A stretch of 64,000 nucleotides of DNA, from contig NZ_BAMO01000004.1 in NCBI RefSeq assembly GCF_000615945.1, positions 62,001 through 126,000 of the forward strand, written 5' to 3'. The number at the start of each line of letters is the position of its first letter. Within the stretch, counting starts at the first letter, position 1. Of the stretch, positions 36,155 through 44,445 are shown one piece after another. The translations under genes were made by a program, and so were the position numbers. The stretch is from Caldalkalibacillus mannanilyticus JCM 10596 (GTDB taxonomy: Bacteria > Bacillota > Bacilli > Caldalkalibacillales > JCM-10596). The notes beneath the pieces were generated by a model. That model made no database searches. It worked only from the letters and a program-made list of their open reading frames with translations, and was not told where the DNA came from.

Positions 36155-36867
36155 TTAACTCGTTTCCTTCATAAGAAGCTTATATCCCAACCCTCGAACG
36201 GTGAGAAGATATAACGGTTTGGAAGGGTTCGGCTCGATTTTTTCGCGGACACGCCTGATATGGACCATCAATGTATTTTCATAACCATAGCTGTCATCCC
36301 CCAAACCGCCTGACACAAGGCATCACTCGTGACGATTCGACCTTGATTTTCATACAATTTAACAAGAATTGCATGCTCCTTTGCGGTTAAGGGAAGCTCT
36401 TTCGTGCCTTTGTACACTACTGCACTTTCGAGGTCAATGCTTAGCTCACCCAGTCGAAAGATTGAGTGCTGCTTTGTTACTGGAAAAGAGTAGACCCTTT
36501 TTAGTACCGCCATCAAGCGTAAGACCAATTCACGTGGCAAGAAGGGTTTCACAATGTAATCATCTGCTCCCAAACCCAATCCGATTAGACGGTCTTCATC
36601 CTCGCCGCGAGCGGAAAGAAAAAGAACGGGTGTGTTCGAATGCTGTCTGATAGAAGATAAAAGAGAGAATCCGTCGCCATCTGGCAGCATGACATCGAGA
36701 ATAACGATATCTGGCTTTTCGTTGCCAAAGTATGACAGGGCTGAAGCACAGTCAGCCACTGAGTAAATACGGAAAAAGCCCTCTTTACGTAAAAAGCTCT
36801 CAATCATCATTCTAATTTCTGGTTCATCATCTACAATCAATATTTTTTTATCTTTTATCTTATCCAT
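36155..36867 (-). pseudogene. OmpR-family response regulator, frame interrupted
   Basis: Receiver domain with acidic pair D13/D14 and phospho-Asp D58 (VILDVMLPDGDG), then a winged-helix trans_reg_C domain. The frame breaks at a C-run (36298-36302; five where six would fit), cutting off the recognition helix; on repair it continues WGDDSYGYENTLMVHIRRVREK to the TAA at 36155, one base before the kinase start. Total ~238 residues. Probable targets are the direct repeats at 39808-39825. Confidence 0.88.
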
Positions 36868-36942
36868 ACTGTATCACCCAATTATATTATACACGAACAA
36901 TGGAAACTATTGATTTTGGACATTCTAGACATTTAGATTCCG

Positions 36943-37293
36943 TTATTTTTGATATTGCTGTTGAACTGCCTCAGGCAACTCCTCGAAGCCAACCTCTTTC
37001 CAGTATGTAACTCCTCGAAAAAATGTGTGATACAACTGGACATAAGCACCTTCTCTCAATTGCTTTCTTGCTGAAAAAACAAGCTCTCTTTCCTTTCCTT
37101 CTTCATTATATGTAGGCAACTTATAGTCGTAACGTCCATTCTCACCCTGAACACCAGATTCGATTATCATCGTATAATACATATTTTTCCCCGCAGGATG
37201 ATCAGGTGTTAGTTTTTCTGGGGAGAAGAAATAGAAACATAGACATACCCCAATCAATATGATAGACCCCAGTATGAGTAATTTTTTTTTCAT
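36943..37293 (-). CDS. YxeA-family (DUF1093) secreted protein
   Basis: About 116 residues from the ATG at 37293 (SD AAGGAGG); N-terminal signal/anchor MKKKLLILGSIILIGVCLCF, then a small beta-rich domain. YxeA-like proteins occur beside peptide-sensing two-component and ABC systems in Firmicutes; their role is not settled. Here it lies between the second permease and the response regulator. Confidence 0.75.
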   Translation of the reverse strand: MKKKLLILGSIILIGVCLCFYFFSPEKLTPDHPAGKNMYYTMIIESGVQGENGRYDYKLPTYNEEGKERELVFSARKQLREGAYVQLYHTFFRGVTYWKEVGFEELPEAVQQQYQK

Positions 37294-37318
37294 TATACAA
37301 TTCCTCCTTAATGCATCA

Positions 37319-38047
37319 TTATGAAACAATATCTTTATTCTTTAACCTGCGAATAGAAATCAACGAGAATATAATTATATAAGCCATATTTACTACCCAA
37401 AACAGGATGTTTTGCAGGTCATTTAGCTTGTCCTGATTCAGTACGCTCATGCCAATGGTGAGTAGAGAGAACGGAAAAAATAACCCTAAGTTCGCAATAT
37501 ACATGGCTAAACCGATAAAAACCGCACACAAACAAATGCCGATGGGTGTAGCAAAACTACGAATCCTTAACGATAGACCTAATTGCAGTGCGATAATAGA
37601 CAAAGAAGCATACCAGCCACGCATAGCCCAACCTACAACCTCTACAGGAAACGGCCTAGGCAAGGAGAATAAGGTACCTGCTAACCAATAGAGTCCTATG
37701 AACAGTGCTTGGACGAACAGAATTAAAAGGCTAACGACAACCAATTTAGAAAGAAACACACTAGCAACTGATACAGGGGATGTCAATATCACATTCCAAT
37801 TTCTGTCCAGATGCTCAATCCTGTTTACATAGGAACAGCAAATAGCAATCAGGATGGGTAGGAAAAATGCACCGTAAAACAGGATGACTTGAGTCCATAA
37901 GCTGTACCAATCATTATTCAAGACGCTCTGATTAAAATAATAATTAGCGCATCCTATCACTAGACTTAGAATAGGAAGAACAGCAAGTACAAGACCAATC
38001 CAGGAATGTCTCAATTTAAGCCATTCAGCAGATATGCTTTGTTTCAT
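37319..38047 (-). CDS. lantibiotic-immunity-type ABC permease (MutG/SpaG-like)
   Basis: 242 residues with six membrane segments, opening MKQSISAEWLKLRHSW as in ABC-2 permeases of the lantibiotic-protection type. It works with the other permease and the ATPase to remove peptide from the membrane. 12 bases separate it from the preceding permease gene. Confidence 0.85.
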   Translation of the reverse strand: MKQSISAEWLKLRHSWIGLVLAVLPILSLVIGCANYYFNQSVLNNDWYSLWTQVILFYGAFFLPILIAICCSYVNRIEHLDRNWNVILTSPVSVASVFLSKLVVVSLLILFVQALFIGLYWLAGTLFSLPRPFPVEVVGWAMRGWYASLSIIALQLGLSLRIRSFATPIGICLCAVFIGLAMYIANLGLFFPFSLLTIGMSVLNQDKLNDLQNILFWVVNMAYIIIFSLISIRRLKNKDIVS

Positions 38048-38059
38048 TAGCTTCCCTCC

Positions 38060-38811
38060 TCAGATTTCCTGCCGAGTTACATGGATGTTTCCGGCAATAT
38101 AGAATAGAACAGTCAGCAACAGTGTAATCACTACAATCCCTGAACCAACAGACTGTACCATATAAGTGCCTGAAGATTCCTCATAGAGATAAATAACTGG
38201 GCTGAGATCTATATAATAAGCCAGATAAAAATGTGCCTAAAAGCAGCTGGGAACAATCCGGCTGTCATTCCTATAAAGCCCCCCAACATACCTAAACACA
38301 AGGAAAATGTCTGGTTTTTGATTGCAAGAGAAATCCATTGCTGAAGTGCCGTAACAGCAAGTGTTGTCAGTAGAGTCCCCGCCATGAACCGAATGAGCAA
38401 TTCTATTGGGAGATCTCTGGGGAAACCCTTTACCAATCCGAAAACAATCATAAGTAACATTTGTGTAAGGATGCCAAACAAAAGCAGACTATTGGCACAG
38501 ATATACTTTGCTGCGTATAGCTGACGACGATCCACATTGGTGGCAACAAGCATTTTCCAAGTCACTCCCTTATGCTCCATATCACAAATCCGAGAAACAA
38601 CAATGGCCGAAATAATCGGTATAAACAAGCCATTCATGGAAGATACGCTAAAAATAATAGATTCCCACACAGCGTGATCAGAATGACTAGAAATAGATCG
38701 GCTGGTGGATAGGAAAGCCCACAACATCTCCACTAGAAGAAATAATAAAATCATGATCCAAATTTTTTTTCGACGAATTTTGAAAAATTCAAGTCCTACT
38801 ATCTTGATCAT
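38060..38811 (-). pseudogene. lantibiotic-immunity-type ABC permease (MutE/SpaE-like), frame interrupted
   Basis: Six-helix ABC-2 permease opening MIKIVGLEFFKIRRKKIW. The frame breaks after FIWLII; restoring one G at 38221-38222 gives FIWAYYIDLSPVIYLYEESS and a last membrane helix to the TGA at 38060, for a normal ~250 residues. Its start overlaps the ATPase stop by 4 bases (ATGA), so they are coupled. Confidence 0.85.
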
Positions 38812-39725
38812 AAGCTGCGCCCCTTTCCTGTTAGTTCAAGAAAAATATCCTCTAGACTTTTCTTCTGTTCCTCAATCCGGGTGACAGGAACACTATTTTC
38901 AACAAGCAAGCGATTCATTTCCGCTACCTCCAGATCCTCAAGAGTTCCTAGTTCAAGACGGTTTCCACTTTTGGCAACTTTGTATCCTTGAGTTAGAAGT
39001 AGTCGCTCTGCTTTGCTATTTTCTACGGTTTTTATAAAAATGGTGGTTTTGCTTTTTAGCTGAAGACTTGCCAGTGTTCCCTGGAACAGGAGATTTCCTT
39101 CACTAATAATACCTACTGAAGTACTAATCTGTTCGATCTCCGAGAGTAAATGGCTAGAAAGTAAGATCGTTATCCCATATTTCTCAGGTAACGATTTAAT
39201 TAAATTCCTTATCTCTCCAATTCCAGCTGGATCAAGACCGTTTGTTGGCTCATCTAGGATCAATAGCTTTGGGAAGGAGAGCAGGGCCATTGCAATTCCC
39301 AGTCGTTGCTTCATTCCAAGCGAATATTGTTCAGCTTTTTTGTTTTTGTGATTTTCCAGTCTTACTATACGAAGCACCTCATGCACGTTTTTATCTGGCA
39401 CATTTCGCAGACGTTGCATGACTTTCATATTCTCAAGTCCTGTGAGATGACCATAGTAAGATGGAGATTCAATCAGTGACCCGGTACGTCGCAAAATAGA
39501 TGTGCGATGTCTACTCAAACATTCGCCGAAAATTTTGATTGTTCCTTCAGAAGGCTTAATGAGTCCCAGTAGCATTTTTAGCGTGGTTGTTTTTCCTGCT
39601 CCATTCGGGCCCAGAAATCCGTATATTTCTCCTTCCCTAACATGAAGATCAACCTTATTTACAAAGTTAATATTCCCATAGTTTTTGGACAGGTTTTGCG
39701 TTTGCACAATAGTCGAAGTGCTCAT
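38808..39725 (-). CDS. ABC transporter ATP-binding protein, peptide/lantibiotic resistance
   Basis: About 305 residues. Walker A GPNGAGKTT, signature YSLGMKQRLG, Walker B LLILDEPTNGLDP, H-loop SSHLLSE: all ATPase motifs intact. Resembles MutF/SpaF/CprA-type immunity ATPases. The start is uncertain (39743, 39737 or 39725); the last has a weak GGGGAT site. First gene of a five- or six-gene module on the minus strand. Confidence 0.9.
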   Translation of the reverse strand: MSTSTIVQTQNLSKNYGNINFVNKVDLHVREGEIYGFLGPNGAGKTTTLKMLLGLIKPSEGTIKIFGECLSRHRTSILRRTGSLIESPSYYGHLTGLENMKVMQRLRNVPDKNVHEVLRIVRLENHKNKKAEQYSLGMKQRLGIAMALLSFPKLLILDEPTNGLDPAGIGEIRNLIKSLPEKYGITILLSSHLLSEIEQISTSVGIISEGNLLFQGTLASLQLKSKTTIFIKTVENSKAERLLLTQGYKVAKSGNRLELGTLEDLEVAEMNRLLVENSVPVTRIEEQKKSLEDIFLELTGKGRSL

Positions 39726-39807
39726 ATAAAAAGACATCCCCATTCATTTTATATATATTTCTTCTCTTTTCAAGAGTAAAGAATCCACCTTTCCCCAATC
39801 TAAAGAG

Positions 39808-39825
39808 AACCTTACATCAACCTTA
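39808..39825 (-). promoter_or_regulatory. putative response-regulator binding repeats
   Basis: Two direct repeats AACCTTA (minus strand TAAGGTT) start 11 bp apart, upstream of the ABC operon. An 11-bp phased direct repeat is typical for OmpR-family regulators, and the module encodes one. Confidence 0.5.
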
Positions 39826-39955
39826 AATTACTGACCTATAAAAAGTTATAAAGGAGAACAACATTCTTCCTTCTTCAACTAAACCAGCTAATGGTTGTCA
39901 AAATCCTTCAATAAAAAAAAGATTCGCTCATGTTATACTAAAAAAGAGCATGTCA

Positions 39956-39988
39956 AATAACCTTCCTTTTCATACTTGGAAGGTTATT
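39956..39988. repeat. 11-bp inverted repeat, role unclear
   Basis: AATAACCTTCC and GGAAGGTTATT pair perfectly around 11 bases, with no T-run on either side. It lies in the 39744-40140 gap between the divergent ABC module and the sigma factor. Confidence 0.45.
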
Positions 39989-40140
39989 CGTACTTTGCTA
40001 ACCTTTTAGCTCTTTGATCCCGAAGATTATTCTGAAAAATCAAAAAATATTTTTATAATGTTTTATGCAACACTAGTGATTACCGATAAATGATATGACC
40101 TAAAGCCAGAAATATACTTCTGTTATTTTTTTGTTATTTT

Positions 40141-40166
40141 TGTAACGAAACTTACTTTACTTAGTC
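40141..40166 (+). promoter_or_regulatory. ECF-type promoter before the sigma gene
   Basis: TGTAAC (40141-40146), exactly 16 bases, AGTC (40163-40166); close to Bacillus ECF promoters (TGAAAC/TGTAAC, 16 bases, CGTC). Suggests that the sigma factor transcribes its own gene. Confidence 0.65.
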
Positions 40167-40190
40167 TTAATTATGAAAGGAGGTAGAAAT

Positions 40191-40670
40191 GTGACAGAGT
40201 TTGAAAGTATATACACCCAATATTTCCGAGACGTTTACTCGTTTGTATTATCGTTAAGTCGTAATGAAAAGATTGCTGAAGAAATAACACAAGAAACATT
40301 TTTCAAGGCTTTAAAAAGCATTGATAGTTTCAATGGCAACTGCAAAATCAATGTATGGCTTTGTCAAATAGCCAAAAACACATACTTTACTTACCTCGAT
40401 AAACAAAAGCGATATGATACAAACGATATACCAGAACAAATAAGCGAGATTAGCATTGAAACAATGATAGTGAATAAGGAAGAAACCTTCCGTTTACATA
40501 AGGTCTTACATTCCTTAGAAGAGCCTTATAAAGAAGTTTTTACATTAAGAGTATTTGGAGAACTGTCCTTTAAACAAATAAGTCAACTTTTTGAGAAAAC
40601 GGAGAGTTGGGCAAGAGTCACATTTCACCGATCTAAAGGTAAAATTCAAGATTTGTTAAGGGAGGAATAA
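40191..40670 (+). CDS. ECF RNA polymerase sigma factor
   Basis: About 159 residues from the GTG at 40191 (AAAGGAGG at 40176-40183). Region 2 (YFRDVYSFVLSLSRNEKIAEE, ITQETFFKAL, WLCQIAKN) and region 4 (LRVFGELSFKQISQLF, WARVTFHRSK) are both present; region 3 is absent, as usual for ECF factors. The anti-sigma gene starts 3 bases after its stop. Confidence 0.92.
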   Translation: MTEFESIYTQYFRDVYSFVLSLSRNEKIAEEITQETFFKALKSIDSFNGNCKINVWLCQIAKNTYFTYLDKQKRYDTNDIPEQISEISIETMIVNKEETFRLHKVLHSLEEPYKEVFTLRVFGELSFKQISQLFEKTESWARVTFHRSKGKIQDLLREE

Positions 40671-40672
40671 GA

Positions 40673-41359
40673 ATGAGTAAAGTGTCATGTGAAATAATTA
40701 AAGATATGCTTCCGTTGTATTATGACAGTGTATGTAGTGATGATAGCAGAAGAATGGTAGAAGAACATCTTTCAAAGTGTAATAACTGCAAAATGGAGTT
40801 AGAAAAAATTCAAGATGAAATCCATATTCCAGAAAAAGATATTATTGAAAATAGGAAGGATAGCAATGTCATAAAAAATATATCTATTTCGTGGAAAAAA
40901 ATACGATTAAAGTCCTTTATTAAAGGTGGAATAATAAGTGCACTATTAATAACAACAATCATTTTAGGATATGTGGGCTTGTTTAATTGGGAAATCACCA
41001 GCGTTGCCACAGATGTAGTGGAAATTAGCGATATAAGTGAAATGGAAGATGGAAAAATCGTATATTATGCCGAAATAAACGATGGATATAGCTTAAATAG
41101 AATAAAATATGATATGGACAACGAGGGGAATTTTTATATTACCCCATTACGACCAATAATAAAGAAAGAATCACAACCTCCATATGCATTGGAAAAAATG
41201 TATGATTTTATAGATATTAAGAACCAAGAATTAGTCCGTGGCAAGGAGATAAAAACGATTTATTACGGTACACCAAAAGATAAAATTTTAATTTGGGAAA
41301 AGGGAATGGAATTACCAAAGACAAGTGCAGAAGTAAAGAAAAACTTTGGATTTGAATAG
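40673..41359 (+). CDS. anti-sigma factor with zf-HC2 and membrane segment
   Basis: 228 residues. N-terminal zinc-finger-type anti-sigma domain (C6, H32, C36, C39: HLSKCNNC), one membrane helix (~82-103, GGIISALLITTIILGYVGLF) and an outside domain of ~120 residues unlike common families. It should hold the upstream sigma factor at the membrane until an envelope signal arrives. Coupled to the sigma gene. Confidence 0.88.
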   Translation: MSKVSCEIIKDMLPLYYDSVCSDDSRRMVEEHLSKCNNCKMELEKIQDEIHIPEKDIIENRKDSNVIKNISISWKKIRLKSFIKGGIISALLITTIILGYVGLFNWEITSVATDVVEISDISEMEDGKIVYYAEINDGYSLNRIKYDMDNEGNFYITPLRPIIKKESQPPYALEKMYDFIDIKNQELVRGKEIKTIYYGTPKDKILIWEKGMELPKTSAEVKKNFGFE

Positions 41360-41377
41360 GATAGAATTTGTCTTTTG

Positions 41378-41410
41378 TTATTCAACTAATGGGTGCGCTA
41401 GTTGAACAAG
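41378..41410. repeat. intergenic hairpin repeat, family 2, copy A
   Basis: TTATTCAACTAATGGGTG, CGCTAGTTGAACAAG: stem TTCAACTA / TAGTTGAA. 28 of 33 bases match copy B at 47484. Confidence 0.6.
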
Positions 41411-41453
41411 AAAGGACATAACTTATTAGTCATTAAAATATGTTATGTCCTTT
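41411..41453. terminator. rho-independent terminator after anti-sigma gene
   Basis: AAAGGACATAAC (41411-41422) and GTTATGTCCTTT (41442-41453) pair perfectly; serves the sigma operon and perhaps the converging CAP gene. Confidence 0.75.
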
Positions 41454-41524
41454 AATTTATTTATCTTTTTTCAAAATAGGTCTTGATAATACATAGAGCT
41501 AGGGTTTTACGTTGCTTAACATTA

Positions 41525-42475
41525 TCACTTACTAATAAACATTTGCGTCCAATAATGACCGTTATCGTTGTACCCTATTCCAATATGGGTAAAGTTTCCG
41601 TTTAATATATTCGCTCGGTGTCCTTCACTATTCATCCATGCTTGTACCACTTCCTCAGCAGATGGCTGTCCTTGAGCTATATTCTCGGCAGCCGCTTGAT
41701 AAGTAACACCGAAATCTCTCATCATATCAAAGGGTGATCCATATGTTGGGCTTGTGTGAGAGAAATAGTTATTCTTCTGCATATCATTTGATTTCTCTTG
41801 TGCGACCTTACTTAATGAAGCATCTGCTTTCAACTCTGACAACCCATTATTTCTTCTCTCTACATTAGTTAACTCAATGACTTTCGATTCAATGCCAGCA
41901 ATATTAGAAGCACCTGTTGATGGTTGGTCTGTCGCCTCTTGCTTCGCTTGTTCTTTTTGCTCTCTTTGTTTTTGTGGTTGTTGTGGCTGAGCTGCTTGTT
42001 CCTGTGGTTGCTGCGGTTGCTGTGGTGTCGGTGCAGCCGGCTTCTCCTGCTCCATTCTTTCCCTTATTCGTGCTGCAATTACTTCAGGTGATAATTGTGT
42101 TCCCTCTGCTATGAAGCGAGATATTTCTTCTTGAGATAGCTGAATACCCTCTGGCAATAAACGTGCTATTTCTTCTGGACTTGGTTGTTGACCACCTTGA
42201 GGAACAACAACAAATTCATATTTCGCCTGCTGGACTTGAACCGCTTTCGTATGAGGGAATTGTTCACTTGGAATCGAAGTACTTTCACTAGATAATTGAC
42301 CTTGTGGCTGATTGAGCGGCTCATGATCTCCCCCCGTTTGTAACCCTCTCAAATATCCTTCATCAATATGCCGGTTTTCCAAGGCTTGATTTCCCATCGG
42401 GTTACAAGCACTAAGTAATAAAAGTAAAAAAAACATGTTGGCTATTAGCTTAATTTTTTTTCTTCTATTGTTCAT
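41525..42475 (-). CDS. CAP/SCP-domain lipoprotein (YkwD-like)
   Basis: About 316 residues from ATG 42475 (SD AAAGGAGC). Lipoprotein signal ending LLLLLSAC, a low-complexity middle very rich in Gln/Pro (PQQPQQPQEQ type), and a C-terminal CAP domain (LTNVERRNNGLSEL, NYFSHTSPTYGSPF, AENIAQGQ, HRANILNGNFTHIGIGY). Related proteins sit in the cell wall or spore coat; enzymatic activity is unclear. Convergent with the sigma operon. Confidence 0.88.
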   Translation of the reverse strand: MNNRRKKIKLIANMFFLLLLLSACNPMGNQALENRHIDEGYLRGLQTGGDHEPLNQPQGQLSSESTSIPSEQFPHTKAVQVQQAKYEFVVVPQGGQQPSPEEIARLLPEGIQLSQEEISRFIAEGTQLSPEVIAARIRERMEQEKPAAPTPQQPQQPQEQAAQPQQPQKQREQKEQAKQEATDQPSTGASNIAGIESKVIELTNVERRNNGLSELKADASLSKVAQEKSNDMQKNNYFSHTSPTYGSPFDMMRDFGVTYQAAAENIAQGQPSAEEVVQAWMNSEGHRANILNGNFTHIGIGYNDNGHYWTQMFISK

Positions 42476-42616
42476 GAAAATGCTCCTTTTTGTGAAAAGT
42501 TTTCTTCCTGTTCCTTTTAATGATTTCAAGCATCAAAAGTAGACATAGGAATGTTAGCGTTACTCTAATACTATATCCATATATTGGTTTACATATTCAA
42601 GAAGGACTAACATGAA

Positions 42617-42670
42617 GCAGACTTCAATCAGATGGAGTTTTCACTCCAACTTACCGACGATTAGAACAAG
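42617..42670. repeat. intergenic hairpin repeat, family 1, copy C
   Basis: GCAGACTTCAATCAGATGG then AGTTTTCACTCCAACTT and TTAGAAC; same order of blocks as copy A (29541), with a weakened stem. Confidence 0.5.
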
Positions 42671-42672
42671 AT

Positions 42673-42725
42673 AAAAAAATCTCTTCATTCAAGATTTTTA
42701 TTTCTCTTGAAGAAAGAGATTTTTC
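42673..42725 (-). terminator. terminator of the GNAT-pentapeptide gene
   Basis: AAAAATCTCTT and AAAGAGATTTTT with extra pairing TTCAAG/CTTGAA; followed by a T-run on the minus strand. Together with repeat copy C it fills most of 42476-42790. Confidence 0.7.
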
Positions 42726-42790
42726 AGTTTGATATATGCTAGTCATTTAAGTTGATCCAGATTTACATTATGAAAATATGATTATGTTTT

Positions 42791-43735
42791 TTATTTTCTT
42801 AAGTCTGCTTGTTCTTTTTGTTGTTCATAAACTTTCAACAACTCACTTACTAAAATTCCAGAAATCTTCATCCCCGTTATATCACAACCCTCAATTTCCA
42901 CATTCTTAAGATTGGAATCAATGATACGACTATTCCTTAAATCACATCTCTCCATCACTACCGGAACCTTTTCTTCATCTTCAAGATCCAAATTCACATC
43001 ATGAATATGAGCTCCAGCTAAGGATACATGGCAAATTTCCACATTTCTCATGTTTGAATCACCAATGGTCGAATGGCTTAAATTCGTATTTGTAATACGA
43101 GAATGGCTAAAGTTGATATTTTGAACAGTTACGCTAGACATGTTACCATACGAAAAAGCTGAATTCCTTAGATTAACATTGTGAAAATCAGCATTTTCTA
43201 AATGACACCGCCGATAATTATAATCTCGGAGATCTTGATCGGTAAGATACTTATCCATGTGATATGGAAGCTCACCAATCGTTTTATAATAATACCTCTC
43301 CTCCTCGTCTTCCCCACTTAACACATAACCGCATTTTTCATAAAAATAATGATTTCTGACACTCTTTTGCGTCGTATCTAATGTCCACAGCTTGACTTCT
43401 GGAAACGCCTTTTCTATAAGATCAATGACCTGATATCCTATTCCCTTCCCTTGAAATTGAGGATGCATGTAGAAACGATCGATTCTGGCATGCTCTCTTC
43501 CTGTACTAGATACGAGAATAACACCGGCAAGAGATCCATCAGCCATGATTTTAAAATACTTGTGGTCCCACATATGATATTTCTGCATATCTACGGAATG
43601 AAAACCGGGAATATAAGGTCTTTCTCCATTATCAAACCATCTTGCTGTTTCATCCTCTTCAACTTCTACCATTAAATCTCTTATTTCTTCTACGTCGTCT
43701 TCAGTAACTTTTTCTAATCTAATGATCTGACTCAT
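42791..43735 (-). CDS. GNAT acetyltransferase fused to pentapeptide repeats
   Basis: 314 residues. Residues 1-150 are a GNAT domain with the acetyl-CoA motif MHPQFQGKGIGYQVI and FYEKCGYV. Residues ~165-300 are pentapeptide repeats of A(D/N)LxN type (ENADFHNVNLRNSAFSYGN, HSRITNTNLSHSTIGDSNM and so on), forming a right-handed beta-helix. The substrate and the role of the helix are unknown. No membrane segment. Confidence 0.85.
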   Translation of the reverse strand: MSQIIRLEKVTEDDVEEIRDLMVEVEEDETARWFDNGERPYIPGFHSVDMQKYHMWDHKYFKIMADGSLAGVILVSSTGREHARIDRFYMHPQFQGKGIGYQVIDLIEKAFPEVKLWTLDTTQKSVRNHYFYEKCGYVLSGEDEEERYYYKTIGELPYHMDKYLTDQDLRDYNYRRCHLENADFHNVNLRNSAFSYGNMSSVTVQNINFSHSRITNTNLSHSTIGDSNMRNVEICHVSLAGAHIHDVNLDLEDEEKVPVVMERCDLRNSRIIDSNLKNVEIEGCDITGMKISGILVSELLKVYEQQKEQADLRK

Positions 43736-43785
43736 ATAAGGACTCCTTTTCTTATAGATATTTCTCAGGTTTATTTCTCACTACG

Positions 43786-44290
43786 TTATAACATCTTATA
43801 ATAAAACACCGTCGCGTCGAATGCTCCATTGGCAGACATGGCGTAATGGGGTATTTGACCGGCTTGAATATACCCTAATGATTGATAGAGCTCGTTTGAA
43901 GGATCTCCTTCTCTAGTATCCAGAACCAATAATGATCTACCTCTTGTTGAGCCCTTTCCTCTGCTGCTCTCATTAAGAGTCTAGCAATTCCTTGACGCTG
44001 ATAATCTGGATGTGTCATTAGTTTTGCAATCTCAGCCCTATGCTGTCCATTTTGCTTTAAGCATAGATGGAGCTGAACTGTTCCGATGATTTTGTTATTC
44101 TTTACAGCAACCAGAAGAATGACATCAGGATCTAGTACCTTTTCCCAGTATTTCATAGCCTCCTCAATCTGTAAAGGAGGGAGAAATCCAATAGATGCCC
44201 CCCTTCTACTATGTGTATCAACAGCTCCGAAAGATCCTTTATAGACCCTTCAATGGACGATAATTCTTCAATCTGTACATGATTCAACAT
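43786..44290 (-). pseudogene. GNAT N-acetyltransferase, two frame breaks
   Basis: A GNAT enzyme of 168 residues in three frames. Middle part with LMTHPDYQRQGIARLLM (acetyl-CoA loop) is intact. Restoring one G in the run at 44198-44203 joins the N-terminus (ATG 44290, SD GAGGTGA); restoring one G at 43940-43941 gives SLLVLDTREGDPSNELYQSL and the end at 43786. Both breaks are single-base losses in G/C runs. Confidence 0.8.
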
Positions 44291-44445
44291 CAGACTCACC
44301 TCTACCAAGAATAGTTTATGGAATATACAATGGAAATGGAGTAAAGTATACTCTTAGTATAAATGTTACTGTGGTCAATAAATACGAAATAATCTATTTT
44401 TCATTTCAACTTTTTGGAGAGAAATACTAGATGAGGAGCTTGTAC

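Noticed and set aside
36369-36650. 93-residue plus-strand frame
   Set aside because: Antisense shadow of the response-regulator gene.
41917-42114. Hydrophobic 65-residue plus-strand frame
   Set aside because: Antisense of the Gln/Pro repeat part of the CAP protein, which gives Val/Leu runs artefactually.
44431-44445. Earlier start for the SgrR-like gene
   Set aside because: Not excluded, but GAGGAG directly before the ATG at 44446 makes that start a little better.
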